Program-made: the position numbers and the translations under genes
NCBI RefSeq assembly: GCF_001983165.1
Contig: NZ_MNPU01000004.1
Coordinates: 167,588 to 231,587 of the forward strand
DNA: 64,000 nucleotides
Reading direction: 5' to 3'
DNA from: Pseudomonas gessardii
GTDB taxonomy: Bacteria > Pseudomonadota > Gammaproteobacteria > Pseudomonadales > Pseudomonadaceae
Shown: positions 38,645 through 49,390 of the stretch, piece by piece
How the letters are laid out: each line of letters opens with the position of its first letter
Position numbering within the stretch: position 1 is the first letter of the stretch
Notes under the pieces: model-generated
What the model was told of the DNA's origin: nothing
The model's database searches: none
Seen by the model: only the letters and a program-made list of their open reading frames with translations

Positions 38645-38725
38645 CGCGGTCGTGGCCTCAACGTCAAGATGCGTAAAACCCAACGCCTACCGGCCCCGTG
38701 CCAAAACAGCTCAAACCTGTGCCGA

Positions 38726-38741
38726 AACGGCAATTGCCGTT
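38726..38741. promoter_or_regulatory. Palindromic operator candidate
   Basis: aacggcaattgccgtt is a perfect 16-bp palindrome in the 223-bp gap between the LysR gene and the transporter gene, about 130 bp before the transporter start. The position suits an activator site of the LysR protein. Confidence 0.5.
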
Positions 38742-38867
38742 CGTGCGCACTTGATTCACTTTCATCCGGGCTTTCACCCATAACAATTAATGCCTTCGAT
38801 CTCGCCAGGCCGCGCTGCGGTTCGGCGAATCCGAATGCCAACAGTGAAACAGACCTGGTGCACACTC

Positions 38868-40184
38868 ATGACAGTCCCATCATCCGCCCTATCATCGGCA
38901 CAGGCTCCAACCCAGCGAGGCCCATGGAAAGAGATCATCGCTGCCAGTGTCGGCAACGCGTTGGAGTTTTATGATTTATTGATCTACGGCTACTTCGCGG
39001 TGGTCATCGGCAAACTGTTTTTCCCGTCGGATAACGAAACCACTTCATTGTTGCTGGCCGTAGGTTCGTTCGGCATTTCCTTCCTGATGCGCCCGCTGGG
39101 CGCCATTGTGCTCGGCGCCTACACCGACCGGGCCGGGCGAAAGGCCTCGTTAACGATGTCGATCATGATCATGCTGATCGGCACCGCAATAATTACCTTC
39201 GCCCCGACCTACGAGCAGATCGGCCTGGCCGCGCCGCTGTTGATCATCGTTGCGCGCATGCTCCAGGGGTTTTCTACGGGCGGTGAGTTTGGGGCGGCGA
39301 CTGCGTTTATGGTCGAGCACGCCGATACCAAGCGCCGGGGGTTCTTTGCCAGCTGGCAGTTGTCGACCCAGGGACTGGCGACGGTTTTGGCCGCGGGTGT
39401 CAGTGCACTCCTCAGTTATGTGCTGTCGGACGTGCAGTTGAACGACTGGGGGTGGCGTGTGGCATTCGGCTTCGGCCTGCTGATCGGGCCCGTGGGTTTC
39501 TATATTCGTACGCAAATCGATGAAACCCCGGACTTCAAGAAAAGCGCCGCCAGCACAGCGCTCAAGACACCGCTGCGAGACGTGCTGGTCAAAGGGCACG
39601 TCAGCCTGTTGCTGGCTATCGGCGTGGTGGCCGGAGCGACCGCATTCAACTATGTACACAAGCTGTACATGCCGATCTATGCCTTTAAACAACTGAATAT
39701 CACGGCCACTTCGTCGTATCTCGGCGCCCTGATGACCGGCATCACGCTGATGCTCATGGCCCCGGTATTTGGCGGTTTATCCGATCGCCATGGACGGTTT
39801 CGGGTACTGACCATCGCCTTGCTGATTACCGGGCTGTCGTCTTATCCGATGTTCGCACTGCTCAATGCCTTCCCCAGTTTTTCTACATTGCTGGTCGTGC
39901 AAGCGCTTGTCGGGTTGTTGATCGCCGCCTGCCTGGGACCGATCCCGGCGATGCTGGCCGATATCTTCCCCACCAGCATTCGCGGGACCGGCCTGGCGCT
40001 GAGCTACAACTTTTCCGTCACCCTGTTTGGTGGTTTCGCACCGTTGATCGTGACCTGGATGATCGACGCCAGCGGCAGCAAGCTGGCCCCCAGTTTTTAT
40101 GTGATGACGACCATTTTGATCAGCGTACTGGCGATTGTCTGCCTGGGCCGACGCATGCGCGGCACCCAGCCAAGCGCCAATTAA
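38868..40184 (+). CDS. MFS transporter, metabolite:H+ symporter (MHS) family
   Basis: This 438-residue protein has about 12 membrane helices. MHS features include GNALEFYDLLIYGYFA at the first helix, the loop motif GAYTDRAGRKASL between helices 2 and 3, RMLQGFSTGGEFGAA in helix 4 and GGLSDRHGRFRVL in the second half. Relatives import citrate, proline/betaine, shikimate or dicarboxylates. The start is uncertain (ATG 38868 or 38835; no strong site at either). The following acylase gene suggests an N-acylated or amide substrate. Confidence 0.88.
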   Translation: MTVPSSALSSAQAPTQRGPWKEIIAASVGNALEFYDLLIYGYFAVVIGKLFFPSDNETTSLLLAVGSFGISFLMRPLGAIVLGAYTDRAGRKASLTMSIMIMLIGTAIITFAPTYEQIGLAAPLLIIVARMLQGFSTGGEFGAATAFMVEHADTKRRGFFASWQLSTQGLATVLAAGVSALLSYVLSDVQLNDWGWRVAFGFGLLIGPVGFYIRTQIDETPDFKKSAASTALKTPLRDVLVKGHVSLLLAIGVVAGATAFNYVHKLYMPIYAFKQLNITATSSYLGALMTGITLMLMAPVFGGLSDRHGRFRVLTIALLITGLSSYPMFALLNAFPSFSTLLVVQALVGLLIAACLGPIPAMLADIFPTSIRGTGLALSYNFSVTLFGGFAPLIVTWMIDASGSKLAPSFYVMTTILISVLAIVCLGRRMRGTQPSAN

Positions 40185-40198
40185 GCCAATGCTTGCTG

Positions 40199-40227
40199 CT
40201 TGTCGCGCCCTAATCCCGCGCGACAAG
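40199..40227 (+). promoter_or_regulatory. Hairpin between transporter and acylase genes
   Basis: The arms cttgtcgcg (40199-40207) and cgcgacaag (40219-40227) form a perfect 9-bp stem with an 11-nt loop and no T run. It may adjust the transporter/acylase mRNA ratio. The acylase has its own strong ribosome site just after it. Confidence 0.45.
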
Positions 40228-40255
40228 TGCCCCCACCGGTCAGTTGGAGACTGAA

Positions 40256-41239
40256 ATGAAAACCCTTGAGCAGGTTCGTGCAGCACTCAAACCCTACCCC
40301 GTGGAAGTCCGGTTCCCTGACCTGAGCCAATGGAAAACCGGCAACGCTGGAATCGACTATATCCACAGCTTCGACAGCGGCAAGCCAGGGCCCCATGTGC
40401 TGATCATGGCGCTGACCCATGGCAATGAAGTCAGCGGAGCAATCGCGGTGGACACCCTGTTGCGCAGCGGGGTGCGCCCGCGCCAGGGGCGATTGTCGCT
40501 GGGGTTCGCCAATATAGAGGCCTATCAACGCTTCGACCCACAGGACATCGATGCGGCCCGCTTTATTGACGAGGACATGAACCGCGTCTGGCTGCCCGCA
40601 ACCCTCGACGGCCCGCGCGACTCCGCCGAATTGCGCCGCGCACGGGAGTTGCGACCGCTGATCGACAGTGTGGATTTGCTGCTCGATATCCACTCAATGC
40701 ACGAAGAATCCCCGCCGCTGATGATGTGCGGCGCCTGCGCCAAAGGCCTGGCGTTCGCCCAATCATTAGGTGTACCGGCAACCATCGTCGCGGACGCCGG
40801 CCATGCCAACGGCCAGCGCATGCGGGACTACGGCGGGTTTGGCGATGCCGCCAGCCACAAAAATGCGCTGCTGATCGAGACCGGCCAGCATTTTTCGAAA
40901 AAAAGCGAATACGTCGCCCACGATGTGGCGGCACGTTTCCTGATCGCGACTGAAACAGTCGCCGAAACCGACGTGTCGAGGTTTCTGCGCCAGGAAAACC
41001 CCGCGCCCCAGCAATGCCTGCAAGTCACCGAGCCCGTCGTCGCCCTCGGTATGGACTTCCGTTTCACCGATGACTTCCGTGGCCTGGAACGGATCACTCA
41101 CGCAGGAACGGTGATCGCCCGGGACGCTCAGCGCGAAATTGTCACGCCGTACGACAACTGCGTGCTGATCCAGCCTTCGCTGCGGCATCTGGGGCCAGGC
41201 GTTACGGTGGTGAGGTTAGCGCGGGACTACCCTCAATAG
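40256..41239 (+). CDS. Zinc acylase of the succinylglutamate desuccinylase/aspartoacylase family
   Basis: This 327-residue protein has the M14-like zinc site: ALTHGNEVSG (His and Glu ligands), DIHSMHE (third His), and a later LLIETGQH segment with the general-base Glu. EDMNRVW is the substrate-Arg segment of the family. Members hydrolyse N-acyl amino acids (N-succinylglutamate, N-acetylaspartate). It is not in an ast operon, so the substrate is open. GGAGA six bases before the ATG at 40256 fixes the start. It ends 1 bp from the convergent cpdA stop. Confidence 0.85.
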   Translation: MKTLEQVRAALKPYPVEVRFPDLSQWKTGNAGIDYIHSFDSGKPGPHVLIMALTHGNEVSGAIAVDTLLRSGVRPRQGRLSLGFANIEAYQRFDPQDIDAARFIDEDMNRVWLPATLDGPRDSAELRRARELRPLIDSVDLLLDIHSMHEESPPLMMCGACAKGLAFAQSLGVPATIVADAGHANGQRMRDYGGFGDAASHKNALLIETGQHFSKKSEYVAHDVAARFLIATETVAETDVSRFLRQENPAPQQCLQVTEPVVALGMDFRFTDDFRGLERITHAGTVIARDAQREIVTPYDNCVLIQPSLRHLGPGVTVVRLARDYPQ

Positions 41240-41240
41240 A

Positions 41241-42056
41241 TCAGTAGCCATTGCTACCGTAATCGACGGTGAATACAAACCCCTGGACCCGCTCCACGCC
41301 GGTTTCCAACCGGCCATCGGCATGCAAACGCAGCCAGCGATAGCCGGGGGCCTGTTCGCTGACCTGGAAATCCTCACTGCCCGGGGCGAACTGGATGCAG
41401 GTCGACGGCGACGCCAACAGGCGCACGCCCTGGCGCTCCCGGTCGATTTCCTGGTGCACATGCCCCCACAGCACCGCCCGCACCTGGGGAAAGCGGTCGA
41501 GCACGGCAAACAGCGCCTCGGGATTGCGCAGGCCGATCGGCTCCATCCAGGCGCAACCAATGGACACCGGGTGATGGTGGAAGCACACCAGGTGATGGCG
41601 GCCCGGTGCTTCGCTCAAGGCCTGGGCCAAGCGTTGCAATTGCACATCCGCCAGATAACCCGGCACCGAGCCCGGCACGGCGGAGTCCAGCAAAATGACC
41701 CGCCAGTTGCCCACATCCACCACCGGCTCCAGCAGCGCGCTGCCCATGGTCGCCTGGGCCATGACCTGCGGTTCATCGTGGTTGCCCGGAATCCAGCGCG
41801 CCGGGGCGCCGATCTGCTGGCTCAGGTCGCGAAACTGTTGGTAGGACTCAAGTGTGCCGTCCTGGGACAGGTCGCCGGTGGCCAGCAGCAAATCAATCTG
41901 CGGCTGCTGGGCCAGGACCAGGTCAATCACCCGTTGCAGGCTGTCGCGGGTATTCATGCCCAGCAGCGTGCCGCCGGCCTCGGCAAACAGGTGGCTGTCG
42001 GACAGTTGCACCAGCAACACCGGCACATCAGGGTTCACGGTGGATACGCTCGGCAA
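41241..42056 (-). CDS. cpdA: 3',5'-cyclic-AMP phosphodiesterase CpdA
   Basis: This 271-residue class III phosphodiesterase lowers cAMP and so sets Vfr/Crp activity. Its metallophosphoesterase ligands are all present: SDSHLF, TGDLSQD, GNHDE, HHHP and GHVHQE. I prefer the TTG at 42056 because GGGAGAA lies four bases upstream, giving a length typical for CpdA; a TTG at 42074 is the alternative. It lies downstream of nudF and the DUF1249 gene. Confidence 0.93.
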   Translation of the reverse strand: MPSVSTVNPDVPVLLVQLSDSHLFAEAGGTLLGMNTRDSLQRVIDLVLAQQPQIDLLLATGDLSQDGTLESYQQFRDLSQQIGAPARWIPGNHDEPQVMAQATMGSALLEPVVDVGNWRVILLDSAVPGSVPGYLADVQLQRLAQALSEAPGRHHLVCFHHHPVSIGCAWMEPIGLRNPEALFAVLDRFPQVRAVLWGHVHQEIDRERQGVRLLASPSTCIQFAPGSEDFQVSEQAPGYRWLRLHADGRLETGVERVQGFVFTVDYGSNGY

Positions 42057-42154
42057 GGCGTTCTCCCAGGGCAATCACGAAAAAGGGACAATAGGCGCAA
42101 TTATGCTGGGGCAGGACACAAAGAGGAAACCCGTGAAGCGCACGCCGTTCACCT

Positions 42155-42604
42155 CTAGCGCACGACTTCAAACTCATGGCCCAGGGCCAGGCAATGGCTC
42201 AACCATTCGCCGAGAAACACATTGAGCTGGGCTTTCTCATCGGGCTGGTGCATGAACACATTGGGGTAAGGATAGATGCTGCGAAAGCGCCGCGCATGTT
42301 CGGCGCTGACCACTTCGGCCATCCGCGCATCGTGGTACACCTGCACTTCCAGCTGCGGCACCGGCAGCCACGGCAGGCTGTGTTCCTGGCGCACGCGCAG
42401 GGTGCTGGTGTACGGGCAGGTGAGGATGACTTCCAGGTTCAGCACGCCGAGCATCTGGTCGCCGTGGGTCACGGCGATCCGTCGCGCTTCGGGCGTGTGG
42501 CGCATGTCCGGCAACAGGCGCATCAGCCGTGCATAGTTGGCCTCGCAAGCAGCTTGCAAGCCGATCAGGTCGACCCGGTAGCGTTCCCGTGCCTTTACTG
42601 CCAT
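42155..42604 (-). CDS. DUF1249 protein (YqiB family)
   Basis: This 149-residue cytosolic protein of unknown function has conserved stretches CEANYARLMRLLPDM, TCPYTSTLRVRQ, VQVYHDARMAEV and YPYPNVFMHQPDEKAQ. It overlaps the end of nudF by 10 bp and precedes cpdA, the same nudF-yqiB-cpdA order as in E. coli. Confidence 0.88.
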   Translation of the reverse strand: MAVKARERYRVDLIGLQAACEANYARLMRLLPDMRHTPEARRIAVTHGDQMLGVLNLEVILTCPYTSTLRVRQEHSLPWLPVPQLEVQVYHDARMAEVVSAEHARRFRSIYPYPNVFMHQPDEKAQLNVFLGEWLSHCLALGHEFEVVR

Positions 42605-43212
42605 AACCCCCTCACTTCCGCGCGATTAAGCGCAAGCCATTGCAGGGCGATAATGCTGGCTGCGTTGGAAATCTTACCGTCGCGTACCGCTTGCAGGGCG
42701 TCTTCAAAGGCCCAGACGGTGACGCGGATATCTTCTGCTTCTTCGGCCAGGCCATGGATCCCGCCGGCACCGGTACTGTCACAACGCCCCAGGAACAGGT
42801 GGACGAATTCGGTGCTGCCACCCGGCGAGGGAAAATATTGGGTGATTGGCCACAGCGCAGAGAAGGTCAGCCCAGCTTCCTCCTCGGCTTCGCGGTGCGC
42901 AACCTCCTCTGGTTGCTCGTCCTTGTCGATCAGGCCGGCCACCATCTCCACCAGCCAGGGGTTGTCGGTGCGACCCATGGCGCCCACGCGGAACTGTTCG
43001 ATCAACACCACTTCATCGCGTTGCGCATCGTAGGGCAGGACACAGACGGCATCGTGGCGCACAAAAATCTCGCGGTTGATCACCGGGCTCATGCCGCCGT
43101 CGAACAGCTCGTGGCGCAGCTGTACACGATCAAGCTTGTAGAAGCCCTGGTAGGCATTGTCGCGCTGAACCTCTTCAAACCTGGTCGGCGTCGATTTCGC
43201 ACTGTCGGTCAT
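42595..43212 (-). CDS. nudF: ADP-ribose pyrophosphatase
   Basis: This 205-residue Nudix hydrolase splits ADP-ribose into AMP and ribose 5-phosphate. The Nudix box GLIDKDEQPEEVAHREAEEEAG matches GX5EX7REUXEEXG. A conserved Pro-Gly segment (PSPGGSTEFVHLFLG) after the box is typical of ADP-ribose enzymes. It heads the nudF-DUF1249-cpdA run. Confidence 0.95.
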   Translation of the reverse strand: MTDSAKSTPTRFEEVQRDNAYQGFYKLDRVQLRHELFDGGMSPVINREIFVRHDAVCVLPYDAQRDEVVLIEQFRVGAMGRTDNPWLVEMVAGLIDKDEQPEEVAHREAEEEAGLTFSALWPITQYFPSPGGSTEFVHLFLGRCDSTGAGGIHGLAEEAEDIRVTVWAFEDALQAVRDGKISNAASIIALQWLALNRAEVRGLWQ

Positions 43213-43414
43213 ATCAACCCTCGTTTATTGCGGTGTGTGTCTTGGCATCGCGCCATCCTACAGCGCACGCGCCCGTCGGTGCAGCCCCTTTCCTGTTGCC
43301 GGGACAGGCGGCGGCGGTCAAACTCACTGTAATCAGCTTAGTGGCGAACTGACTGGGATGCCGACAGTCGAAGCCCCATATCTTTCGCTCTTCTCCGCTT
43401 TATGAAGGACGCCC

Positions 43415-44161
43415 ATGTCGCTGTTAAAAGTCGCCTCCGTGGCCTGTATTGCCCTGACCCTCGGCGCTTGCCAGAGCCTGTTCCAACCCAGCTACCGTGC
43501 ACCGCTGGAAGCCACCCGCGATGCCTCCGAGGTGGTGCAACCCGGCTGCACCGCCGCCGATTGCCCACTGGTGAACATCGATACGGTGCATTTCGCCAAC
43601 GAGCCCAAGCTCGATGCCCTGATCGAGCAACGCTTGCTGGAAATGACCCGCACCGCCCCCGGCGTGCCACTGCCAGCCTCGCTGAATGCCTATCGGGAAA
43701 AATTCCTACGCGAGTCCGGCCCGCGCAACAGTATGTATTTGCAGGCCAAGGTACGGGAGCAGCATGACGGCTTGGTGATCATCGAACTGTCCAGCTACCT
43801 GGACACCGGCGGCGCCCATGGCGAACCCGGTCGTGGCTTTATCAACTACTCGCGCCAGCAGCAGAAAAACCTGACCCTGACGGACATGTTGCGCCCCGGC
43901 AAGGAAGATGCGTTCTGGAAAGCCGCCCAGGTGGCCCACAACAGCTGGCTGATCAGCACCCGCCTGAGCCTGGAGCCGGAGTACGTGAAAAGCTGGCCCT
44001 TCCAGAAAACCCCGAACGTGGCGCTGACCTACGGCGCGGTGGTGCTCAAGTACCCCACCACCACCATTGCGCCCTACGCCATGGGCCACGTCGAGTTGCA
44101 GATTCCTTACGCGCGCCTCGACGGCATCATCAAGCCTGAGCTAGTGCCTGCACGCCGCTGA
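43415..44161 (+). CDS. DUF3298 (RsiV-like) lipoprotein
   Basis: This 248-residue secreted protein has the lipobox LTLGAC (Cys 19). The C-terminal part has the DUF3298 pattern (SSYLDTGGAHGEPGRGFINYS, NLTLTDMLRPG, FQKTPNVALTYGAVVLKYP). RsiV itself is an anti-sigma factor that senses lysozyme in Bacillus, but no sigma gene is adjacent and there is no cytoplasmic domain. So it is only a structural relative, probably an outer-membrane-attached protein. GAAGGA precedes the ATG. Confidence 0.75.
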   Translation: MSLLKVASVACIALTLGACQSLFQPSYRAPLEATRDASEVVQPGCTAADCPLVNIDTVHFANEPKLDALIEQRLLEMTRTAPGVPLPASLNAYREKFLRESGPRNSMYLQAKVREQHDGLVIIELSSYLDTGGAHGEPGRGFINYSRQQQKNLTLTDMLRPGKEDAFWKAAQVAHNSWLISTRLSLEPEYVKSWPFQKTPNVALTYGAVVLKYPTTTIAPYAMGHVELQIPYARLDGIIKPELVPARR

Positions 44162-44166
44162 AGATT

Positions 44167-44272
44167 GATCGTTCCCACGTTCCGCGTGGGAATGCCGCGT
44201 TGGACGCTCTGCGTCCGCGTTGTGACGCGAAGCGTCACGGGATGCATTCCCACGCAGAGCGTGGGAACGATC
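44167..44272. repeat. Intergenic palindromic repeat, distinct class
   Basis: The 106-bp element is bounded by gatcgttcccacg and its exact reverse complement. Inside are three or four further hairpins (cccacgttccgcgtggg, ggacgctctgcgtcc, gtgacgcgaagcgtcac, cccacgcagagcgtggg). This gttcccacgc-type family is common between genes in fluorescent pseudomonads and P. syringae. It lies between convergent ends and could terminate thiC. Confidence 0.8.
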
Positions 44273-44279
44273 ATTGGGG

Positions 44280-46422
<2,143 letters not shown>

Positions 46423-46621
46423 CGCGGCCAGTCTAGACCATGGAGCAGGCAAATTGCCAATAGCGGTGCATTCAGCATGATGAATGGCGCAATTACAGGA
46501 TTGTTGTGCCGGGGTGCGACCACTACACTCGGCTCCTGCCTCAGCGGCTTGACGCTATGGATTGCTCGTCGTAGCCTTGGGCGCTAAATTATTGTCGTAA
46601 TATTTATCTAGGGATCGCCTC

Positions 46622-48061
46622 ATGCTGCGCAAACTTTCACTGGCTCTTGCCGTGTCTTGTGCGACCAATGGACTGGTCTGGGCAGCAGAAGCGCCCTTGT
46701 CGACCAAAACCGACCTGGTCAGCGTCTACCAGGAAGCGGTGGACAACAACGCCGACCTGGCTGCCGCCCGCGCCCAATATGGCGCGCAGAAAGAAGTGGT
46801 GCCCCAGGCCCGCGCCGGCTTGCTGCCCAACCTTTCGGCCGGGGCCGACGTGAACAACGTGCGCACCCAGATCGATACCCCGTCGGCCACCGCCAATCGC
46901 GACGCCCATACCTGGCGCGCGACCCTGAGCCAGCCACTGTTCCGTGCCGACCGCTGGTTCCAGTTGCAAGCCGCCGAAGCCGTCAATGAACAAGCCGCCC
47001 TGCAACTGTCGGCCACCGAGCAGGAATTGATCCTGCAAAGTGCCGAAAACTATTTCGCCGTGTTGCGTGCCCAGGACAACCTGGCCTCGACCAAGGCCGA
47101 AGAAGCCGCCTTCAAGCGCCAACTGGACCAGTCCAACGAGCGTTTCGACGTGGGCCTGTCGGACAAGACCGACGTGCTGCAATCCCAGGCCAGCTATGAC
47201 ACCGCGCGAGCCAACCGGATCCTCGCCCAGCGCCAGGTGGATGATGCGTTTGAAGCGCTGATCACCCTGACCAACCGCCAATACAATTCGATCCAGGGCA
47301 TCGTCCATACCTTGCCGGTGTTACCACCGGCACCGAACGATGCCAAGGCCTGGGTCGACACCGCCGGGCGGCAGAACCTGAACCTGCTGGCCAGCAACTA
47401 TGCGGTCACCGCCGCCGAAGAAACCCTCAAGCAACGCAAGGCCGGCCACGCGCCGACCCTGGACGCGGTGGCGCAATACGAGAAAGGCGACAATGACGCC
47501 CTCGGTTTACGCAACCCCAATGCCTTCGGTCAGCCTTATGGCGGTGATGTCGAGCAGCGCACCATCGGCCTGCGCCTGAACATCCCGTTGTACAGCGGCG
47601 GCCTCACCAGCTCCCAGGTGCGCGAATCCTATTCGCGCCTGGGCCAGACCGAACAGCAACGCGAAGGCCTGCGCCGCCAGGTGGTGGAAAACACCCGCAA
47701 CCTGCACCGCGCGGTCAACACCGACGTCGAACAGGTGCAGGCGCGCCGCCAGTCGATCATCTCCAACCAGAGCGCAGTGGAAGCCACGGAAATCGGTTAC
47801 CAGGTGGGCACGCGCAATATCGTCGATGTGCTGGATTCGCAGCGCCAGCTCTACGCGTCGGTGCGCAACTACAACAACAGCCGCTATGACTACATCCTCG
47901 ACAACCTGCGCTTGAAGCAGGCGGCGGGGACATTGAACCCGGGGGACTTGCAGGACCTGGCGCGGTACCTGAAGGCCGACTACAACCCGGACAAGGACTT
48001 CCTGCCGCCGGATCTGGCCAAGGCTGCGGCCGAACAACTGAAGGCCCGCCCTGGTAACTAA
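46622..48061 (+). CDS. tolC: TolC-family outer-membrane efflux/secretion channel
   Basis: This 479-residue protein has a signal peptide (cleaved near VWAAE, residue 21) and two homologous outer-membrane-efflux halves. Typical TolC segments are VYQEAVDNNADLAAARAQY, TWRATLSQPLFR, RFDVGLSDKTDVLQSQASYD and the repeat-side RLNIPLYSGG and GYQVGTRNIVDVLDSQRQLY. It forms the exit duct for type I secretion and RND pumps. GGGA precedes the ATG. The orientation is opposite to thiC across a 452-bp gap that holds the riboswitch and presumably the tolC promoter (TAATAT near 46599). Confidence 0.93.
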   Translation: MLRKLSLALAVSCATNGLVWAAEAPLSTKTDLVSVYQEAVDNNADLAAARAQYGAQKEVVPQARAGLLPNLSAGADVNNVRTQIDTPSATANRDAHTWRATLSQPLFRADRWFQLQAAEAVNEQAALQLSATEQELILQSAENYFAVLRAQDNLASTKAEEAAFKRQLDQSNERFDVGLSDKTDVLQSQASYDTARANRILAQRQVDDAFEALITLTNRQYNSIQGIVHTLPVLPPAPNDAKAWVDTAGRQNLNLLASNYAVTAAEETLKQRKAGHAPTLDAVAQYEKGDNDALGLRNPNAFGQPYGGDVEQRTIGLRLNIPLYSGGLTSSQVRESYSRLGQTEQQREGLRRQVVENTRNLHRAVNTDVEQVQARRQSIISNQSAVEATEIGYQVGTRNIVDVLDSQRQLYASVRNYNNSRYDYILDNLRLKQAAGTLNPGDLQDLARYLKADYNPDKDFLPPDLAKAAAEQLKARPGN

Positions 48062-48089
48062 ACCCACCACATAAGCCAGCTCCCACAGG

Positions 48090-49367
48090 TCAGGCTTTGA
48101 GCAGTCTGTCCAAGCCATCGAGCAAGCGCTTCAACGCACCCTGGTTGGCCTGCATCACCTTGAGCCCCGCCTGCGCCATCTTCTGGGCATCCTGCGGCAG
48201 TTCAAACAACTGCCGCACCGCCTCGGCCAACCCTTCAGCATCATCCACTGCCTGCAACGCCCCGGCCTCGCGCATCAGCGCGGCGATTTCGAGGAAGTTG
48301 AACAGGTGCGGACCGCTGATCACCGGCTTGGCCAGCGCCGCCGGCTCCAGCAGGTTATGCCCGCCATTGGGCACCAGGCTGCCGCCGACGAAAGCGCTAT
48401 CGGCCAAGGCGTAGAGAAACAGCAACTCGCCCATGGTGTCGCCCAGCAACACCGAGGTCTCGGCATCGACCGGCGCGTCGCTGGAGCGCTGCACCGTGGC
48501 AAAACCCTGCTGTTGGCACAGCTCCAGCACTGCGTTGAACCGCTCTGGATGACGGGGCACCAGGATCAGCAGCGCATTGGGGTAGCTGGCCAACAGTTGC
48601 CGATGCGCAGCCAGCACCACGGCATCTTCACCCTCATGGGTACTGGCGGCGATCCACACCGGGCGCTCGCTGGCCTGCCACTGTTCGCGCAAGGCCGCGG
48701 CACGCGCCAGCAGTTGCGGGTCGATGCTCAGGTCAAACTTGATCGAGCCGGTGACTTCAACCGTTTCGGCGCGCGCACCCAGGCTGCGAAAGCGCTCGGC
48801 CTCGGTGGCGGTCTGCACGGCAAACAGGCTCATTTCTGCCAGCATCGGCGCCGTCAGCTTGGCGAAACGTGCATAGCCCTTGGCCGAGCGTGCTGACAGC
48901 CGCGCATTGGCCAGGGCCACGGGAATCCCGCGCTTGGCACATTGGTGGATATGGTTGGGCCACAACTCGGTTTCCATGATGACCGCAAGCTTAGGCTGCA
49001 CCCGGTCCAGAAAACGCTTGGCGGCACACGGTAAATCGTAGGGCAGGTAGCAATGCTGGATGCGCGGCTCATGGGCGAACAGTGCCTGGATCCGCTCGGA
49101 ACCGGTGGGCGTCATGCAGGTGACGGTGATCGGCAACTCAGGATGACGCTCCAGCAAGCCACGGATCATCGGCGCGGCCGCGATGCTCTCGCCCACCGAC
49201 ACCGCATGCACCCAGATCCCGCCGGGCTTGAGCACCGGCAAGCCGTAGGAAAAGCGCTCGCTGACGCGCTTGGCGTAGGCCGGCGCCTTGCGGGCCCGTA
49301 GCCAAAGTCGTAAGGCCACCAACGGCAGCGCCAGGTAAAACACACAGCTGTAGAGAGTTCTATTCAT
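48090..49367 (-). CDS. waaA: Kdo transferase (lipid IV-A 3-deoxy-D-manno-octulosonic acid transferase)
   Basis: This 425-residue inner-membrane GT30 enzyme adds two Kdo residues to lipid IV-A. An N-terminal anchor is followed by GGIWVHAVSVGES with the catalytic Glu, TCMTPTGSERI, METELWPN, ASTHEGED and PNGGHNLLEPAALAKP. The ATG at 49367 gives the standard start (NRTLYSCVFYLALPLV). It is convergent with tolC; no terminator is seen in the 28-bp gap. Confidence 0.96.
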   Translation of the reverse strand: MNRTLYSCVFYLALPLVALRLWLRARKAPAYAKRVSERFSYGLPVLKPGGIWVHAVSVGESIAAAPMIRGLLERHPELPITVTCMTPTGSERIQALFAHEPRIQHCYLPYDLPCAAKRFLDRVQPKLAVIMETELWPNHIHQCAKRGIPVALANARLSARSAKGYARFAKLTAPMLAEMSLFAVQTATEAERFRSLGARAETVEVTGSIKFDLSIDPQLLARAAALREQWQASERPVWIAASTHEGEDAVVLAAHRQLLASYPNALLILVPRHPERFNAVLELCQQQGFATVQRSSDAPVDAETSVLLGDTMGELLFLYALADSAFVGGSLVPNGGHNLLEPAALAKPVISGPHLFNFLEIAALMREAGALQAVDDAEGLAEAVRQLFELPQDAQKMAQAGLKVMQANQGALKRLLDGLDRLLKA

Positions 49368-49390
49368 GGCGGCGGAGTTTATCGGCTTTT

